A DNA stretch of 33,262 nt from the NCBI GenBank assembly GCA_947453155.1, contig CANGFE010000025.1:1-33262 (forward strand), given 5' to 3'. Shown one piece after another: positions 9,022 to 18,216 of the stretch. How positions within the stretch are numbered: position 1 is the stretch's first letter; each line of letters begins with the position of its first letter. A model generated the notes under the pieces. The model was given only the letters and a program-made list of their open reading frames with translations, did not search any database and was not told where the DNA came from. This DNA is from Beijerinckiaceae bacterium. Its GTDB lineage: Bacteria; Pseudomonadota; Alphaproteobacteria; Rhizobiales; Beijerinckiaceae. A program made the translations under genes and the position numbers.

Positions 9022-10353
9022 TTAGTTCCGCGCAGTCAGGCCATGGCCCAGGATCGGCGCAGCGCCATCGGCCATGCGCACCGATTGTGCGGGCATGGTT
9101 GAGGCCTGCGGCTTGGTGTCGAGCAAAGCGCGCGGGCGCGGCACAGGCAGCGGCATGGGTTCCGCAATGGCGGTTGCCGCTGATTCTTTCTTCGTGTCGC
9201 CGAAGACCGAGAAGCCGAGCCACTTCTGCATGGAGCTGGATTCGTTGGACGCTGTTTCCACAGGCTTGGCAGGCTGCGCAACAGCCTTGGGAGCCGCTGC
9301 CGCAACAACAGGCGCAGGAGCAGGCGCTTCAGCTTTTGCAACCACCGTCTGCATCGGACGACCTTGCGCATCGAGCGGGATTTCGCGCGGGGCTTCAGCA
9401 AGCGCCTCGGGGCGGCTCACTTCCATAATATGCGCCATCGCCGGATGCTGACCGCCGTCATTGTAGACGAGCTTGATCGGCGTCACGCCGCGATTGACGA
9501 GTTCGGCAACTTTCTGATCATCGGCATGGCGCTTCTGCGCGACCAGCGCATCGACATTCGGATCTGTCGCGAGCGGTGGGCATGCTGCATTCACATCCAT
9601 GCGCTGACCATTGGCGGCCGAATCAAAGACATAACGACGACCGCAGAAATTCACCTGCGGCTCGCGCTTGGTGACATCAAAGCGATCCATGCCTTCTTTC
9701 AGTTGACGCCAATAGGGCATGTTGGAATCAAGACGATGTTTGGCGAGATTCTCAGGCGTCATGCGAAATGGCATCGATTGCATCTGAATGGCGCGCTGGC
9801 CACCTGCAAAAGATTCGCGCGCAATCGCGTAGATTTCTTCGATCTGATCATCCGTCATGGAGAAGCAACCCGCTGATGAGCAGGCGCCGTGCACCATAAT
9901 GCTGCCGCCGGTAAAGCCCATCGCACGATCAAGCGTATTGGGATAGCCGACGTTGAACGACAGATAATAAGCCGAGTTCGGATTCATCTGGCCGGGCGAG
10001 ATTGTGTAAAAACCTTCCGGCACTTGGCGATCGCCTTCGCGGCGCTTGGGGCCAAGCTGCCCTGACCAGCGGCACATGGGGAACGTCTTGATATGGACGT
10101 ATTCGCCATTGGCCTTCATCTTCCAGACTTCGAGTTCCGCTTCCTTCTTATAGGCGCGGATGAGAACAGGCGCGTTTTTCGTCGTGCCGTTCTTTTCCAT
10201 GACAGCCAAAGTGTCAGACGGAATGGGACGATAGGCTTTGGCGCCGGTGCGCGTTTCCTGACAGCCCGCAAGCACAGCGGCGGCAAGCGCAATAACCGCA
10301 ACCCGCGATGCGGGGCGCGCGAAAGAACGAAGCTTCTGGCTGGAATTTTCCAT
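9022..10353 (-). CDS. Lipoprotein with YafK/DpaA-like L,D-transpeptidase catalytic domain
   Basis: The 443-residue product starts with a lipoprotein signal peptide ending in a lipobox (VLAG-C, Cys about 31), so it should be membrane-anchored in the envelope. The YkuD-fold domain spans about residues 60-210. The catalytic motif VHGACSSAGCFSMTD (His about 155, nucleophile Cys about 163) has the G-C-F-S-M-T-D form of the YafK/DpaA branch rather than the S-x-G-C-[IV]-R form of ErfK. YafK of E. coli cleaves the Braun lipoprotein-peptidoglycan bond. A long low-complexity Ala/Pro tail (about 300-443) follows. The start is ATG 10353; an in-frame GTG at 10380 is possible. The exact reaction (crosslinking or cleavage) cannot be told from sequence. 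Confidence 0.87.
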   Translation of the reverse strand: MENSSQKLRSFARPASRVAVIALAAAVLAGCQETRTGAKAYRPIPSDTLAVMEKNGTTKNAPVLIRAYKKEAELEVWKMKANGEYVHIKTFPMCRWSGQLGPKRREGDRQVPEGFYTISPGQMNPNSAYYLSFNVGYPNTLDRAMGFTGGSIMVHGACSSAGCFSMTDDQIEEIYAIARESFAGGQRAIQMQSMPFRMTPENLAKHRLDSNMPYWRQLKEGMDRFDVTKREPQVNFCGRRYVFDSAANGQRMDVNAACPPLATDPNVDALVAQKRHADDQKVAELVNRGVTPIKLVYNDGGQHPAMAHIMEVSRPEALAEAPREIPLDAQGRPMQTVVAKAEAPAPAPVVAAAAPKAVAQPAKPVETASNESSSMQKWLGFSVFGDTKKESAATAIAEPMPLPVPRPRALLDTKPQASTMPAQSVRMADGAAPILGHGLTARN

Positions 10354-10460
10354 TATGAACGCCCTGAAGAGACGTGACACTCAACCTGCCATCAGCAGGC
10401 TTTCCCCAAGCCTTACGCCAGTTACGTTACGCCTTGGTTACCATATTGGAAAGATGGGAA

Positions 10461-10479
10461 TTGCCGAGGCTTTCGGCAA
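10461..10479. repeat. Small inverted repeat downstream of accA
   Basis: TTGCCGA (10461-10467) and TCGGCAA (10473-10479) form a 7-base stem with a 5-base loop, ten bases past the accA stop on the minus strand. There is no T-tract, so it is at best a weak terminator or RNA-stabilising hairpin. Confidence 0.3.
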
Positions 10480-10488
10480 GCCGCCCCG

Positions 10489-11439
10489 TTAGAGCTTGCG
10501 GCCCATGGCGAGGAATTTATCGGCGCGCGCCGCACGGATCGCATCCGGCGACAGGCCTTTGAAATCCTTCAAGGCTTTTTCAATGGCATCGCCTGCGCCC
10601 TTGATCATGGCAGCAGGGTCACGATGGGCACCACCGGCGGGCTCAGGGATAATCCCGTCGATAATGCCGAATTTGAGCAGGTCCTGCGCCGTGATCTTCA
10701 TATTGGTGGCCGCATCCTGACGGCGACCCGAATCGCGCCACAGGATCGAAGCCGACGCCTCGGGCGAGGCCACCGTATAAATCGAATGTTCCAGCATCAG
10801 AACGCGATTGGCAGTGGCAATGGCAACCGCCCCACCCGATCCGCCTTCACCCACAATCACCGCGACATTGGGCACGCCCAAAGCCAAGCAAGCATCGGTG
10901 GAACGCGCAATGGCTTCCGCCTGGCCGCGCTCTTCGGCATCAATGCCGGGGAAGGCGCCAGCCGTATCAACGAGCGACACAACAGGCAGGCCGAAACGAT
11001 CCGCCAATTCCATCAGGCGCACCGCTTTGCGATAGCCCTCGGGGCGCGTCATGCCGAAATTATGGCGCAGGCGGCTGTCGGTATCGAAGCCCTTTTCCTG
11101 ACCCATAATGCAAACAGATTGTCCCCGAAAACGGCCAAAACCGGCGACCAAAGCTTCGTCTTCGCCAAATTTGCGATCGCCCGCGAGCGGCGTGAAATCT
11201 TCGATCATGCCTTTGATGTAATCGGCAAAATGCGGGCGGTTTTGATGACGTGCGACCTGCGTCTTCTGCCACGGCGTGAGCGCGGCATAGAGATCAACCA
11301 GCGTCTTGGCCGCGCGCGTTTCGAGCTTCTTCAGCTCTTCGCCAATCGCGCCCGAGGAATCCGTCTTCAAGCCACGCAGCTCGTCGATCTTGGCCTCGAG
11401 TTCAGCCACAGGTTTTTCAAAGTCGAGGTAAGACCGCAT
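10489..11439 (-). CDS. accA: Acetyl-CoA carboxylase carboxyltransferase subunit alpha
   Basis: AccA with AccD transfers carboxyl from biotin-BCCP to acetyl-CoA, making malonyl-CoA for fatty acid synthesis. The product from ATG 11439 is 316 residues, the usual length, and begins with the family N-terminus MRSYLDFEKPVAELEAKI. The crotonase-like carboxyltransferase core includes GFDTDSRLRHNFGMTRPEGYRKA, VSLVDTAGAFPGIDAEERGQ (acyl-CoA/oxyanion region) and GEGGSGGAVAIA. A longer frame to 11520 adds 27 non-conserved residues and was rejected. It lies 106 bases downstream of xerD on the same strand, a neighbourhood I recall from other alphaproteobacteria. Confidence 0.97.
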   Translation of the reverse strand: MRSYLDFEKPVAELEAKIDELRGLKTDSSGAIGEELKKLETRAAKTLVDLYAALTPWQKTQVARHQNRPHFADYIKGMIEDFTPLAGDRKFGEDEALVAGFGRFRGQSVCIMGQEKGFDTDSRLRHNFGMTRPEGYRKAVRLMELADRFGLPVVSLVDTAGAFPGIDAEERGQAEAIARSTDACLALGVPNVAVIVGEGGSGGAVAIATANRVLMLEHSIYTVASPEASASILWRDSGRRQDAATNMKITAQDLLKFGIIDGIIPEPAGGAHRDPAAMIKGAGDAIEKALKDFKGLSPDAIRAARADKFLAMGRKL

Positions 11440-11545
11440 GCTCATCGCGTGTTGCTGAGGCCCATTGGGCCGGGAGCCGGCCATAGGTCGCCGGAGGTCG
11501 GCGGAACCTGTCGATTTCACCCAGCGAAGTCAAGCAAAACAGGGC

Positions 11546-12499
11546 TCAGCGGCGCGACAATGGGTGCAGATCGCGCACCATGGCCTTGGTCCGCTCATCC
11601 AGCACATGGGTGTAGATTTGCGTGGTGGAGACATCGGCATGGCCCAAAAGCTCCTGGACCACCCTCAAATCGGCCCCGTTTTGCAGGAGATGGCTGGCAA
11701 AAGCATGGCGCAGCACGTGGGGGCTGACGAGGTCTGCCCGAAGCCCCGCCGCACCTGCCAGCCATTTCAGCTCTCGGGCAAAGACCTGGCGCGGCAGATG
11801 GCCACTCTCACTGTCAGCGGGAAAAAGCCAGGGCGTATTGGCAAGACCGGGGCGCAACTCGGCCAGCAGGGCAAGCCAGCCCAGCATGGCCGCGCGGGCG
11901 GGCTCTGAAAGGGGGACGAGGCGCTCACGCCCGCCCTTGCCCTTGATGGTCAGCATGGGCTCCTTGGCGCGGGCCGCGCTGCGGGGCAGCGAGACCAGCT
12001 CGGAGACGCGCAGGCCCGTGGCATAGAGAATTTCGAGCAGGGCGGTGAGCCGGGCCGCCTGTAGGCGCTCGGACGCCGGGCGGGCGAGATCATCCATCCC
12101 TTCGCGGGCGGTCGCCAGAAGCTTGTCCACCTCGGCCACGGAGAGGATTTTGGGCAGGGGCCGCCCGCGGCGCGGGCCCTCAATGACGGCGGCCGGATCT
12201 TCGGGACGGCGGCCCTCGACATAGAGAAAGCGATGGAACTGGCGCACACAGGACAGGCGCCGCGCGGTCGAAGTTGCCTTGAAACCGCGCGCGGCCAGAT
12301 CCTCCAGCCAAGCCCGCACGGACGCCGTTGTAGCCGTCATGGGCTCTTGCTCGAGACCTTCCAGAAAGTCGCAATAATCAGCCAGATCACGCTCATAAGC
12401 ATCCAGCGTATTGCGCGCCGCCCCGCGCTCTGCCGCGATCATGTCGAGGAAGAGCCGAGCCAATTTGTCGGTCAGAAGAAACGCGCCGTCTGATGTCAT
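11546..12499 (-). CDS. xerD: Site-specific tyrosine recombinase XerD
   Basis: XerD with XerC resolves chromosome dimers at dif under FtsK control. The 317-residue product has the N-terminal SAM-like core-binding domain (about 10-105, with ARNTLDAYERDL) and the catalytic domain with all six active-site residues visible: Arg164 (ATGLRVSEL), Lys188 (TIKGKGGRER), His261 and Arg264 (HVLRHAFASHLL), His287 (LLGHADVSTT) and Tyr296 (QIYTHV). The ATG at 12499 is preferred to an in-frame GTG at 12547. XerC is the main alternative name; the placement next to accA and the sequence feel favour XerD. As a housekeeping gene with no integrated element nearby, it is not evidence of a mobile island. Confidence 0.9.
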   Translation of the reverse strand: MTSDGAFLLTDKLARLFLDMIAAERGAARNTLDAYERDLADYCDFLEGLEQEPMTATTASVRAWLEDLAARGFKATSTARRLSCVRQFHRFLYVEGRRPEDPAAVIEGPRRGRPLPKILSVAEVDKLLATAREGMDDLARPASERLQAARLTALLEILYATGLRVSELVSLPRSAARAKEPMLTIKGKGGRERLVPLSEPARAAMLGWLALLAELRPGLANTPWLFPADSESGHLPRQVFARELKWLAGAAGLRADLVSPHVLRHAFASHLLQNGADLRVVQELLGHADVSTTQIYTHVLDERTKAMVRDLHPLSRR

Positions 12500-12645
12500 G
12501 AGGAAAGCATCTTGGCTCCGAGCCTGACCGAGAATCCCCTCAGCCACCCCTGCAAATCAAGCCAAGCCGAACGGTCGAGGCTGTTTCGCGCGGATCTTGG
12601 CCCCCGAGAGCTTAAATTGGCGTTCACGCCATGCTAGGAGAGGCC

Positions 12646-14418
12646 ATGACCTCGCCACCTCAAACACAGCCGGACATCCTGCACCCCGCGCCGCAGCGGC
12701 GCGATGCACGGGCCGCCAGCCTTGTACGCCGCCTCAAGGGCCGCTCCATTGTGCTGGTCGGCATTATGGGCTCTGGCAAAACATCCGTCGGCCGCCGCTT
12801 GGCAGCCCGGCTAGGCCTTGATTTCGTCGATGCTGATGCGGCGATTGAAACAGCCGCACGGATGACGATTGCTGAAATCTTCAAGCGTCATGGCGAGACC
12901 TTCTTCCGTGATCGCGAACATCATGTGATTGCGCGCCTCATCACCGAAGGCCAAAAAGTCTTGGCCACGGGTGGCGGCGCTTTCATGCGTGAAGACACGC
13001 GCCTGAAAATTGGCGAAAGCGGTCTCTCCATTTGGCTCAAAGCGGATCATGACGTGCTGATGCGCCGTGTGCGCAAACGCTCGAACCGTCCACTATTGCA
13101 TACGGAAGATCCCGAAGCGACGATGCAAAAACTGATCGACGAGCGCTATCCCATTTATGCGCTCGCTGATTACACGATCCATTCGGGTGATGGCCCGCAT
13201 GATCTCGTCGTCGAACATATACTGGAAGAATTGGAGCGCAGCCTGCCCGCCGATCCCGGAGAGGCCAACATGCCAGCGCCCTCGCCCTCCACAATGGCCG
13301 CACCTCTGGCAATCACCAAAGTGCCGGTGGAATTGGGCGCTCGTCGCTATGACATTTTGATCGGTGCGCATCTGGTTGAAGAAGCAGGCCACCATATTGC
13401 CAAACTCTTCCCCGGCTCTGCTTGCACAGTGGTGACAGATCGCCATGTGGCCGAACGCCACCTGCCGTCTCTGGAAGCGGGCCTTGATGGCGCGGGCATT
13501 CGCCATACGCGCTGCATTGTTGAGCCCGGCGAAGCCTCAAAATCCTATGAGGTCTTTTCGCAAGTCTGCGATTCCATCATCGAAGCGCGCATGGAACGGC
13601 GCGATCTCGTCATTGCTTTGGGCGGTGGTGTGATTGGTGATCTGGCAGGCTTTGCCGCCGCTTCCGTACGACGCGGCATGCGCTTTGTGCAGATTCCAAC
13701 AACGCTTCTCTCCCAAGTCGATTCATCTGTCGGCGGCAAGACCGGCATCAATTCCAGACATGGCAAGAATCTGGTTGGCGCTTTTCACCAGCCATCTCTT
13801 GTGTTGGCTGACACAGGCGCACTCGCCACATTGCCGACGCGCGAATTCCGCGCAGGCTATGCGGAAGTCGCCAAATATGGATTGATCGACAATCCGGATT
13901 TCTTCAGCTGGCTTGAGCAAAATTGGCGCGGCGTGTTTGGCGCTGGCCCCGAACTTGTTCACGCCATTGCCACCAGCTGCGCCTCAAAAGCCTCTGTTGT
14001 CATTCGTGATGAGACGGAACAAGGCGACCGCGCGCTGCTCAATCTCGGCCACACATTCGGTCATGCGCTCGAAGCACTAACGCATTTCGATGGTTCACGC
14101 CTTGTGCATGGAGAAGGTGTGGCGATTGGCATGGCCTGCGCTTTCCGCTTCTCGCATAGACTTGGCATTTGTCCGCGCGGAGATATGGAACGGGCCATCG
14201 CGCATCTGGCAAGCGTTGGCTTGCCGACCAAGATTCAAGCCGTGCCCGGCTGGAATCACGATGCCAAAGCGATCCTCGACTCCATGTATCAGGACAAGAA
14301 GGTCGAACGCGGCGCGCTGACTTTCATTCTGGCAAAAGGCATTGGCAAAAGCTTCGTCGCGAAAAATATTCGCGGCGAAGATGTGCTGGCCGTCCTTGAA
14401 GAAGATCTGGCGAATTAA
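12646..14418 (+). CDS. aroKB: Fused shikimate kinase / 3-dehydroquinate synthase (AroK-AroB)
   Basis: One 590-residue open frame carries two shikimate-pathway enzymes. Residues about 30-200 are shikimate kinase: Walker [10 protein letters not shown] (39-47), shikimate-binding [14 protein letters not shown], the ATGGGAF glycine loop (107-113) and the lid arginine in SNRPLL. Residues about 225-590 are 3-dehydroquinate synthase: [11 protein letters not shown] (326-336), the NAD-loop [19 protein letters not shown], and zinc ligands Glu407 (AEVAKYG), His469 (LGHTFGHA) and His488 (VHGEGVAIG). The joining linker (about 201-224) is Pro/Ala/Ser-rich. The start is ATG 12646, with AGGAG five bases upstream; ATG 12631 is less likely. 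In many alphaproteobacteria aroK and aroB are adjacent separate genes. Here there is no stop between them. The two domains catalyse non-consecutive steps (kinase, step 5; synthase, step 2). Confidence 0.93.
   Translation: MTSPPQTQPDILHPAPQRRDARAASLVRRLKGRSIVLVGIMGSGKTSVGRRLAARLGLDFVDADAAIETAARMTIAEIFKRHGETFFRDREHHVIARLITEGQKVLATGGGAFMREDTRLKIGESGLSIWLKADHDVLMRRVRKRSNRPLLHTEDPEATMQKLIDERYPIYALADYTIHSGDGPHDLVVEHILEELERSLPADPGEANMPAPSPSTMAAPLAITKVPVELGARRYDILIGAHLVEEAGHHIAKLFPGSACTVVTDRHVAERHLPSLEAGLDGAGIRHTRCIVEPGEASKSYEVFSQVCDSIIEARMERRDLVIALGGGVIGDLAGFAAASVRRGMRFVQIPTTLLSQVDSSVGGKTGINSRHGKNLVGAFHQPSLVLADTGALATLPTREFRAGYAEVAKYGLIDNPDFFSWLEQNWRGVFGAGPELVHAIATSCASKASVVIRDETEQGDRALLNLGHTFGHALEALTHFDGSRLVHGEGVAIGMACAFRFSHRLGICPRGDMERAIAHLASVGLPTKIQAVPGWNHDAKAILDSMYQDKKVERGALTFILAKGIGKSFVAKNIRGEDVLAVLEEDLAN
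13258..13272 (+). promoter_or_regulatory. Internal ribosome binding site and ATG at the AroK-AroB junction
   Basis: GGAGAGGCC at 13258-13266 followed by ATG at 13270 lies in frame at codon 209 of the fused gene, exactly in the inter-domain linker. The same nine bases stand directly before the gene's own ATG at 12646. Initiation here would give a free, full-length 3-dehydroquinate synthase of about 382 residues. Confidence 0.5.
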
Positions 14419-16184
14419 GCGGGCTGCGGCACGCTGTCAGCCATAAATTGCGCACGGGCGAGTTCAGCAAAGCGCCCGCCTTGCGCCACCAATTCTTCAA
14501 ACGAGCCGCTTTCAACAATGCGGCCCTGATCAAAGACGAAAATACGCGTTGCATTGCGCACCGTTGCAAGACGATGGGCAATGACAAATGTGGTGCGCCC
14601 TTCCGTCGCGGCATCCAGCGCTTTCTGCAATTGCCGTTCGGTTGTCGCATCCAGCGCACTGGTCGCTTCATCGAAAATCATGATCGGCGGATCTTTTAGC
14701 AAAGCACGCGCAATCGAAATGCGCTGGCGCTCGCCGCCGGACAGGGAGCGACCGCGCTCGCCAACCATGGTTTCCAAACCATCACTTTGACGCGACACAA
14801 ATTCAGCAGCCTGTGCACGCTCCAGAGCAAGGCGCACATCTTCCTCAGATGCATCTGGCTTCCCGACGCGCAGATTTTCTTCAATCGAACGCGCAAAAAG
14901 CATGGGCTCTTGAAACACAACGCCAATATTGGCGCGCAACGACACAAGCGTCATGTCGCGAATATCGATGCCATCAATCGTCACCGCACCATGCACAGGA
15001 TCAAAGACACGGTGCAGAAGACTGAGCGTCGTTGATTTGCCAGACCCGGTGGAGCCCACAAAGGCCACGGTTTCACCAGGCTCCACGACGAAAGACACAT
15101 CCGAGACAGCCGTGCGGCGTCCATCATAGCTGAAGGTGACATTTTCAAAAGCGACACGCCCGCGCAGCTTGCCAACATCGCGTGCGCTTGGGCGATCATG
15201 CACCACGGGCTTGGTGTCGAGCACGTCGAAGAATTCATTGAGCTTGGGGATGAGCAAAAAGCTCCAATTGGCAAAGCCGACAATCTGCTCGAGACGACCA
15301 ATCAACATGGTCGCAAAGCTCATAAACATGACGATCTCGCCAATCGTCGCAAGGCCTCTCAAGTGTAGCCATGTGCCGAGCAGAAAGATTCCCACCAGAG
15401 TGATGGTCGCAGATGCGCGCGTGGCAACAGCTGCAAGAGCCCACCAGGACAAAACGGGCATTTGCGCATTCAGCACATCAGAAATGATCTGGCGCATCGC
15501 GCGTGTTTCAGATTCGACGCGCGTGAACGATTGGATGACGGGCACATTGCCCAAAGCGTCAGACGCCCTCTCGGCGAGGTCCGTGTTGTATCCCTCGACG
15601 CGGCTTTGCAGGCCTTCGGTACGGCGCAAGACGTAAGCGGTGAGAAAGCCGAAGAAGAAAACCAGCAGAATGAGCAGACCTGCCAGACGCCAGTTCAAGA
15701 AAAGCGACAGCGGCAACATGACAAAGAGCGCGAGAATGGATGCGCAATTCTCGCGAAAGAATGACAGCCAGATCGAGGCCATGCCAGCCGCGCCATCCAG
15801 CATGCCTTTCAGCAGACGTCCCGAATGACTTGCGGTGTGAAAGCTCAACGGCAGATGCAGCACATGTTCGAAATAAGCGCCCATAACGGCAAGACGCCGA
15901 CGATGCGACAAGCGATCAGAATGCAGCGCGACGAGCACAGCAGCGGCAATGGTGAAGAGACCAAAGCCCACCCAAGCTGCAATCAAGGGTGCCAATGCTT
16001 CCCATTGCAAAGGCACATCGCTTTTTTGCGCTTCCGCCAATTTGTCGATGATGCGTCCAAACAAGACGGGCTCAGCAAATTGCGCAGCAGCCAGTGCGAG
16101 ATTGGCCAAAACAAGAATGATGGCGAGGCGATACTCGCTGCCGAGTTCCTTCAATACGCGCAGATAGGTCCGGACGAAATTCAT
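14415..16184 (-). CDS. ndvA: Cyclic beta-1,2-glucan ABC exporter, fused permease/ATPase (NdvA/ChvA type)
   Basis: A half-transporter of 589 residues that dimerises to export cyclic beta-1,2-glucan to the periplasm, where it serves in osmoadaptation and host interaction in Rhizobiales. The N-terminal transmembrane domain (about 1-310) begins near the NdvA-like segment [20 protein letters not shown]. The ATPase domain has Walker [10 protein letters not shown], signature [16 protein letters not shown], Walker [13 protein letters not shown] and H-loop IAHRLATV. The ATG at 16184 is chosen because the 35 upstream in-frame residues are not family-like. No cyclic glucan synthase (ndvB) is in the window. 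Its stop overlaps the aroKB stop by four bases, tail to tail. A lipid or multidrug exporter of the same superfamily is the alternative. Confidence 0.88.
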   Translation of the reverse strand: MNFVRTYLRVLKELGSEYRLAIILVLANLALAAAQFAEPVLFGRIIDKLAEAQKSDVPLQWEALAPLIAAWVGFGLFTIAAAVLVALHSDRLSHRRRLAVMGAYFEHVLHLPLSFHTASHSGRLLKGMLDGAAGMASIWLSFFRENCASILALFVMLPLSLFLNWRLAGLLILLVFFFGFLTAYVLRRTEGLQSRVEGYNTDLAERASDALGNVPVIQSFTRVESETRAMRQIISDVLNAQMPVLSWWALAAVATRASATITLVGIFLLGTWLHLRGLATIGEIVMFMSFATMLIGRLEQIVGFANWSFLLIPKLNEFFDVLDTKPVVHDRPSARDVGKLRGRVAFENVTFSYDGRRTAVSDVSFVVEPGETVAFVGSTGSGKSTTLSLLHRVFDPVHGAVTIDGIDIRDMTLVSLRANIGVVFQEPMLFARSIEENLRVGKPDASEEDVRLALERAQAAEFVSRQSDGLETMVGERGRSLSGGERQRISIARALLKDPPIMIFDEATSALDATTERQLQKALDAATEGRTTFVIAHRLATVRNATRIFVFDQGRIVESGSFEELVAQGGRFAELARAQFMADSVPQPA

Positions 16185-16375
16185 GTCACGCCTTGCCAAT
16201 CGGATGGAGAATGCCCCTTCACGACCGATATAGGGGAGGCGCGCGCCCTTGACCAATCGCAGCCGCGCGAGCTTCGCCCCAAGTTTCATGCCGCAAGTGC
16301 GAAAAAAGCTTGGTCTGGAGGGGCTCTCCCTCTAATTTCCTTGATGAGTTCATCAGAGGAGGCGCGTTCGCCGCC

Positions 16376-17077
16376 ATGAGCAAAGTCTATTCTAACGCGA
16401 CCACGGCCCTCGCAGGGCTTTTGAAAGATGGCATGACCATCATGTCGGGCGGCTTTGGCCTCTGCGGCATTCCCGAAAGCCTCATTCTGGCGATCCGCGA
16501 GTCGGGCGCCAAAAACCTGACTGTCATTTCCAACAATGCGGGCGTCGATGGCATCGGGCTTGGGATCCTGTTGGAGACCAAGCAGATCAAGAAAATGATC
16601 TCCTCCTATGTGGGCGAGAACAAGCTCTTCGCACAGCAATTTCTGGGCGGTGAATTGGAGCTGGAATTCAACCCGCAAGGCACTCTGGCCGAGCGCATCC
16701 GCGCCGGCGGGGCGGGCATTCCGGCCTTCTACACCAAGACCGGTGTGGGCACGATCATCGCGGACGGCAAGGAGCTGAAGGAATTCGACGGCGAAACCTA
16801 TGTCATGGAACGCGGGCTTGTGGCCGATTTGGCCGTCGTGCACGCGTGGAAGGGCGATACCGAAGGCAACCTCGTCTATCGGAAAACCGCCCGCAATTTC
16901 AATCCGATGATGGCCACCGCCGGCAAAGTGACAGTGGCCCAGGTAGAGCATCTGGTCGAGCCCGGCCAGATTGATCCCGACCACATCATCACGCCGGGCA
17001 TTTTCGTCCAGCGCATCATCCATGTGCCGGGTGCGGAAAAGCGCATCGAACAGCGCACCACCCGCAAGCGCGCCTGA
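16376..17077 (+). CDS. scoA: 3-oxoacid CoA-transferase subunit A
   Basis: Subunit A of a succinyl-CoA:3-ketoacid CoA-transferase, which activates acetoacetate (or another 3-oxoacid) with CoA from succinyl-CoA. The 233-residue product has the family motif [12 protein letters not shown] near the N-terminus and an [14 protein letters not shown] segment. The ATG at 16376 follows AGAGGAGG at about 16355-16362; the frame opens further upstream but without conservation. It is 14 bases from scoB and clearly co-transcribed with it. PcaI/CatI (3-oxoadipate transferase) are close relatives, so the substrate is a family-level assignment. Confidence 0.92.
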   Translation: MSKVYSNATTALAGLLKDGMTIMSGGFGLCGIPESLILAIRESGAKNLTVISNNAGVDGIGLGILLETKQIKKMISSYVGENKLFAQQFLGGELELEFNPQGTLAERIRAGGAGIPAFYTKTGVGTIIADGKELKEFDGETYVMERGLVADLAVVHAWKGDTEGNLVYRKTARNFNPMMATAGKVTVAQVEHLVEPGQIDPDHIITPGIFVQRIIHVPGAEKRIEQRTTRKRA

Positions 17078-17091
17078 GGAGGAGAATTTCC

Positions 17092-17742
17092 ATGGCTTGG
17101 ACCCGTGATGAAATGGCCGCCCGCGCCGCGAAGGAATTGCGTGACGGCTTTTATGTGAACCTGGGCATCGGCATTCCGACGCTGGTTTCGAACTACATTC
17201 CGGCCGGCATGACCGTGCAGCTGCAAAGCGAGAACGGCATGCTGGGCATGGGCCCTTTCCCCTATGAGGGTGAGGAAGATGCCGACCTGATCAATGCCGG
17301 CAAGCAGACGATCACCGAATTGCCCACGACGAGCTATTTCTCGTCAGCCGATTCCTTCGCCATGATCCGCGGCGGCCATATCGACCTGTCGATCCTGGGT
17401 GCGATGGAAGTGGCCGAGAATGGCGATCTGGCCAATTGGATGATCCCCGGCAAAATGGTGAAGGGCATGGGCGGCGCCATGGATCTGGTGGCGGGCGTCA
17501 AAAAGGTCGTCGTGGTCATGGAGCATGTCGCCAAAGATGCGCCCAAGCTCCTCAAAAAATGCTCCCTACCCCTGACCGGTTCGGGTGTGGTCGATATGGT
17601 GATCACCGATCTGGCGGTCTTCAGCATCGATAAGATGGGCAAGAGCGGCATGACCTTGATCGAACTGGCGCCCGGCGTCAGTGTCGATGAAGTGAAAGCC
17701 AAGACTGAAGCCAGCTTCAAAATTGCTGCGGGCCTCGCATAG
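17092..17742 (+). CDS. scoB: 3-oxoacid CoA-transferase subunit B
   Basis: Partner subunit of the preceding gene. The 216-residue product carries the catalytic glutamate in the motif [14 protein letters not shown] (Glu about 47), which forms the glutamyl-CoA thioester intermediate, and a [35 protein letters not shown] region typical of subunit B. A strong Shine-Dalgarno (GAGGAGG) precedes ATG 17092. A good terminator follows at 17774, closing the two-gene operon. It supports use of ketone bodies or turnover of polyhydroxybutyrate-derived acetoacetate. Confidence 0.93.
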   Translation: MAWTRDEMAARAAKELRDGFYVNLGIGIPTLVSNYIPAGMTVQLQSENGMLGMGPFPYEGEEDADLINAGKQTITELPTTSYFSSADSFAMIRGGHIDLSILGAMEVAENGDLANWMIPGKMVKGMGGAMDLVAGVKKVVVVMEHVAKDAPKLLKKCSLPLTGSGVVDMVITDLAVFSIDKMGKSGMTLIELAPGVSVDEVKAKTEASFKIAAGLA

Positions 17743-17773
17743 ATCAGTTGTGACATCCTCACATTGCTGTGAG

Positions 17774-17800
17774 CGGCCCGGTGAAAACCGGGCCGTTTTT
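17774..17800 (+). terminator. Rho-independent terminator of scoAB
   Basis: CGGCCCGGT (17774-17782), a GAAA tetraloop and ACCGGGCCG (17787-17795) are followed by TTTTT. It stands about 30 bases after the scoB stop. Confidence 0.93.
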
Positions 17801-18216
17801 CGTATTGCGGCGCACAAATTTTACTGTTTGCCGCACGTGTGCGGCGCAGCATAGGGTTTTGGCGTCACGTTTCATGTTGCGCGGTAAGTATCTGATTATA
17901 AGTAATTTTACATTCAAGCGCCTGATTTATGCTGCGCTTTTATGCTGCACAATTGCTGCAGCATAAAATCTCTGCCCCCAGCTGATTTGGTTGACCACTG
18001 CGGCCATGAATTGAGCCGGAATTTGGGCAGCCTACGACTTTTGTTCAAAACAAGCCTGTGATTATATCCCATTCAATAGAAGGGAGAGGGCTGCTTTGCA
18101 GCCTAACTACCCCATTGGAGGGAACTGGACGACAAGGGGCCATCAAGGCAGCCCTGTCGCTCTGCCTGCGTCCTCAACTTCCCAAAAAACGTGAAAAAAA
18201 TCGAGAGGTTAGAGCT
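17801..18216. other. Long intergenic region upstream of the TctAB permease gene
   Basis: About 416 bases with no supported gene. The first half holds the palindrome and TATGCTGC repeats listed separately. The second half has GGCTGC-TTT-GCAGCC at 18089-18103 and a weak promoter-like pair (TTGTTC 18041-18046, 16-base spacer, TATATC 18063-18068). The permease frame stays open back to GTG 18058, but the extra 53 residues do not look like the family and the Shine-Dalgarno (GAGAGG, about 18203) belongs to ATG 18217. The A/T-rich patch around 17885-17970 contrasts with neighbouring coding DNA. Confidence 0.6.
17830..17968. promoter_or_regulatory. Cluster of palindromes and TATGCTGC repeats (operator-like)
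   Basis: GCCGCAC-GT-GTGCGGC at 17830-17845 is a near-contiguous palindrome. The octamer TATGCTGC occurs at 17928-17935 and 17941-17948 in direct orientation, and its complement GCAGCATA occurs at 17846-17853 and 17958-17965. The last two copies form a perfect 11-base inverted repeat (TTTTATGCTGC 17938-17948 with GCAGCATAAAA 17958-17968, 9-base spacer). Such spacing suggests binding sites for a dimeric regulator controlling the downstream permease gene. The regulator is not in the window. Confidence 0.5.

Noticed and set aside
10624-11727. 367-codon plus-strand frame opposite accA and the xerD end
   Set aside because: It spans two real minus-strand genes and has no recognisable domain.
11546-12499. 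XerD gene as sign of a mobile integron or prophage
   Set aside because: It sits beside accA with housekeeping genes on both sides, no attachment-site repeats next to the tRNA or recombinase, and no phage genes.
18058-18216. 53-residue N-terminal extension of the TctAB permease from GTG 18058
   Set aside because: It is not family-like, and the ribosome site at about 18203 fits ATG 18217.
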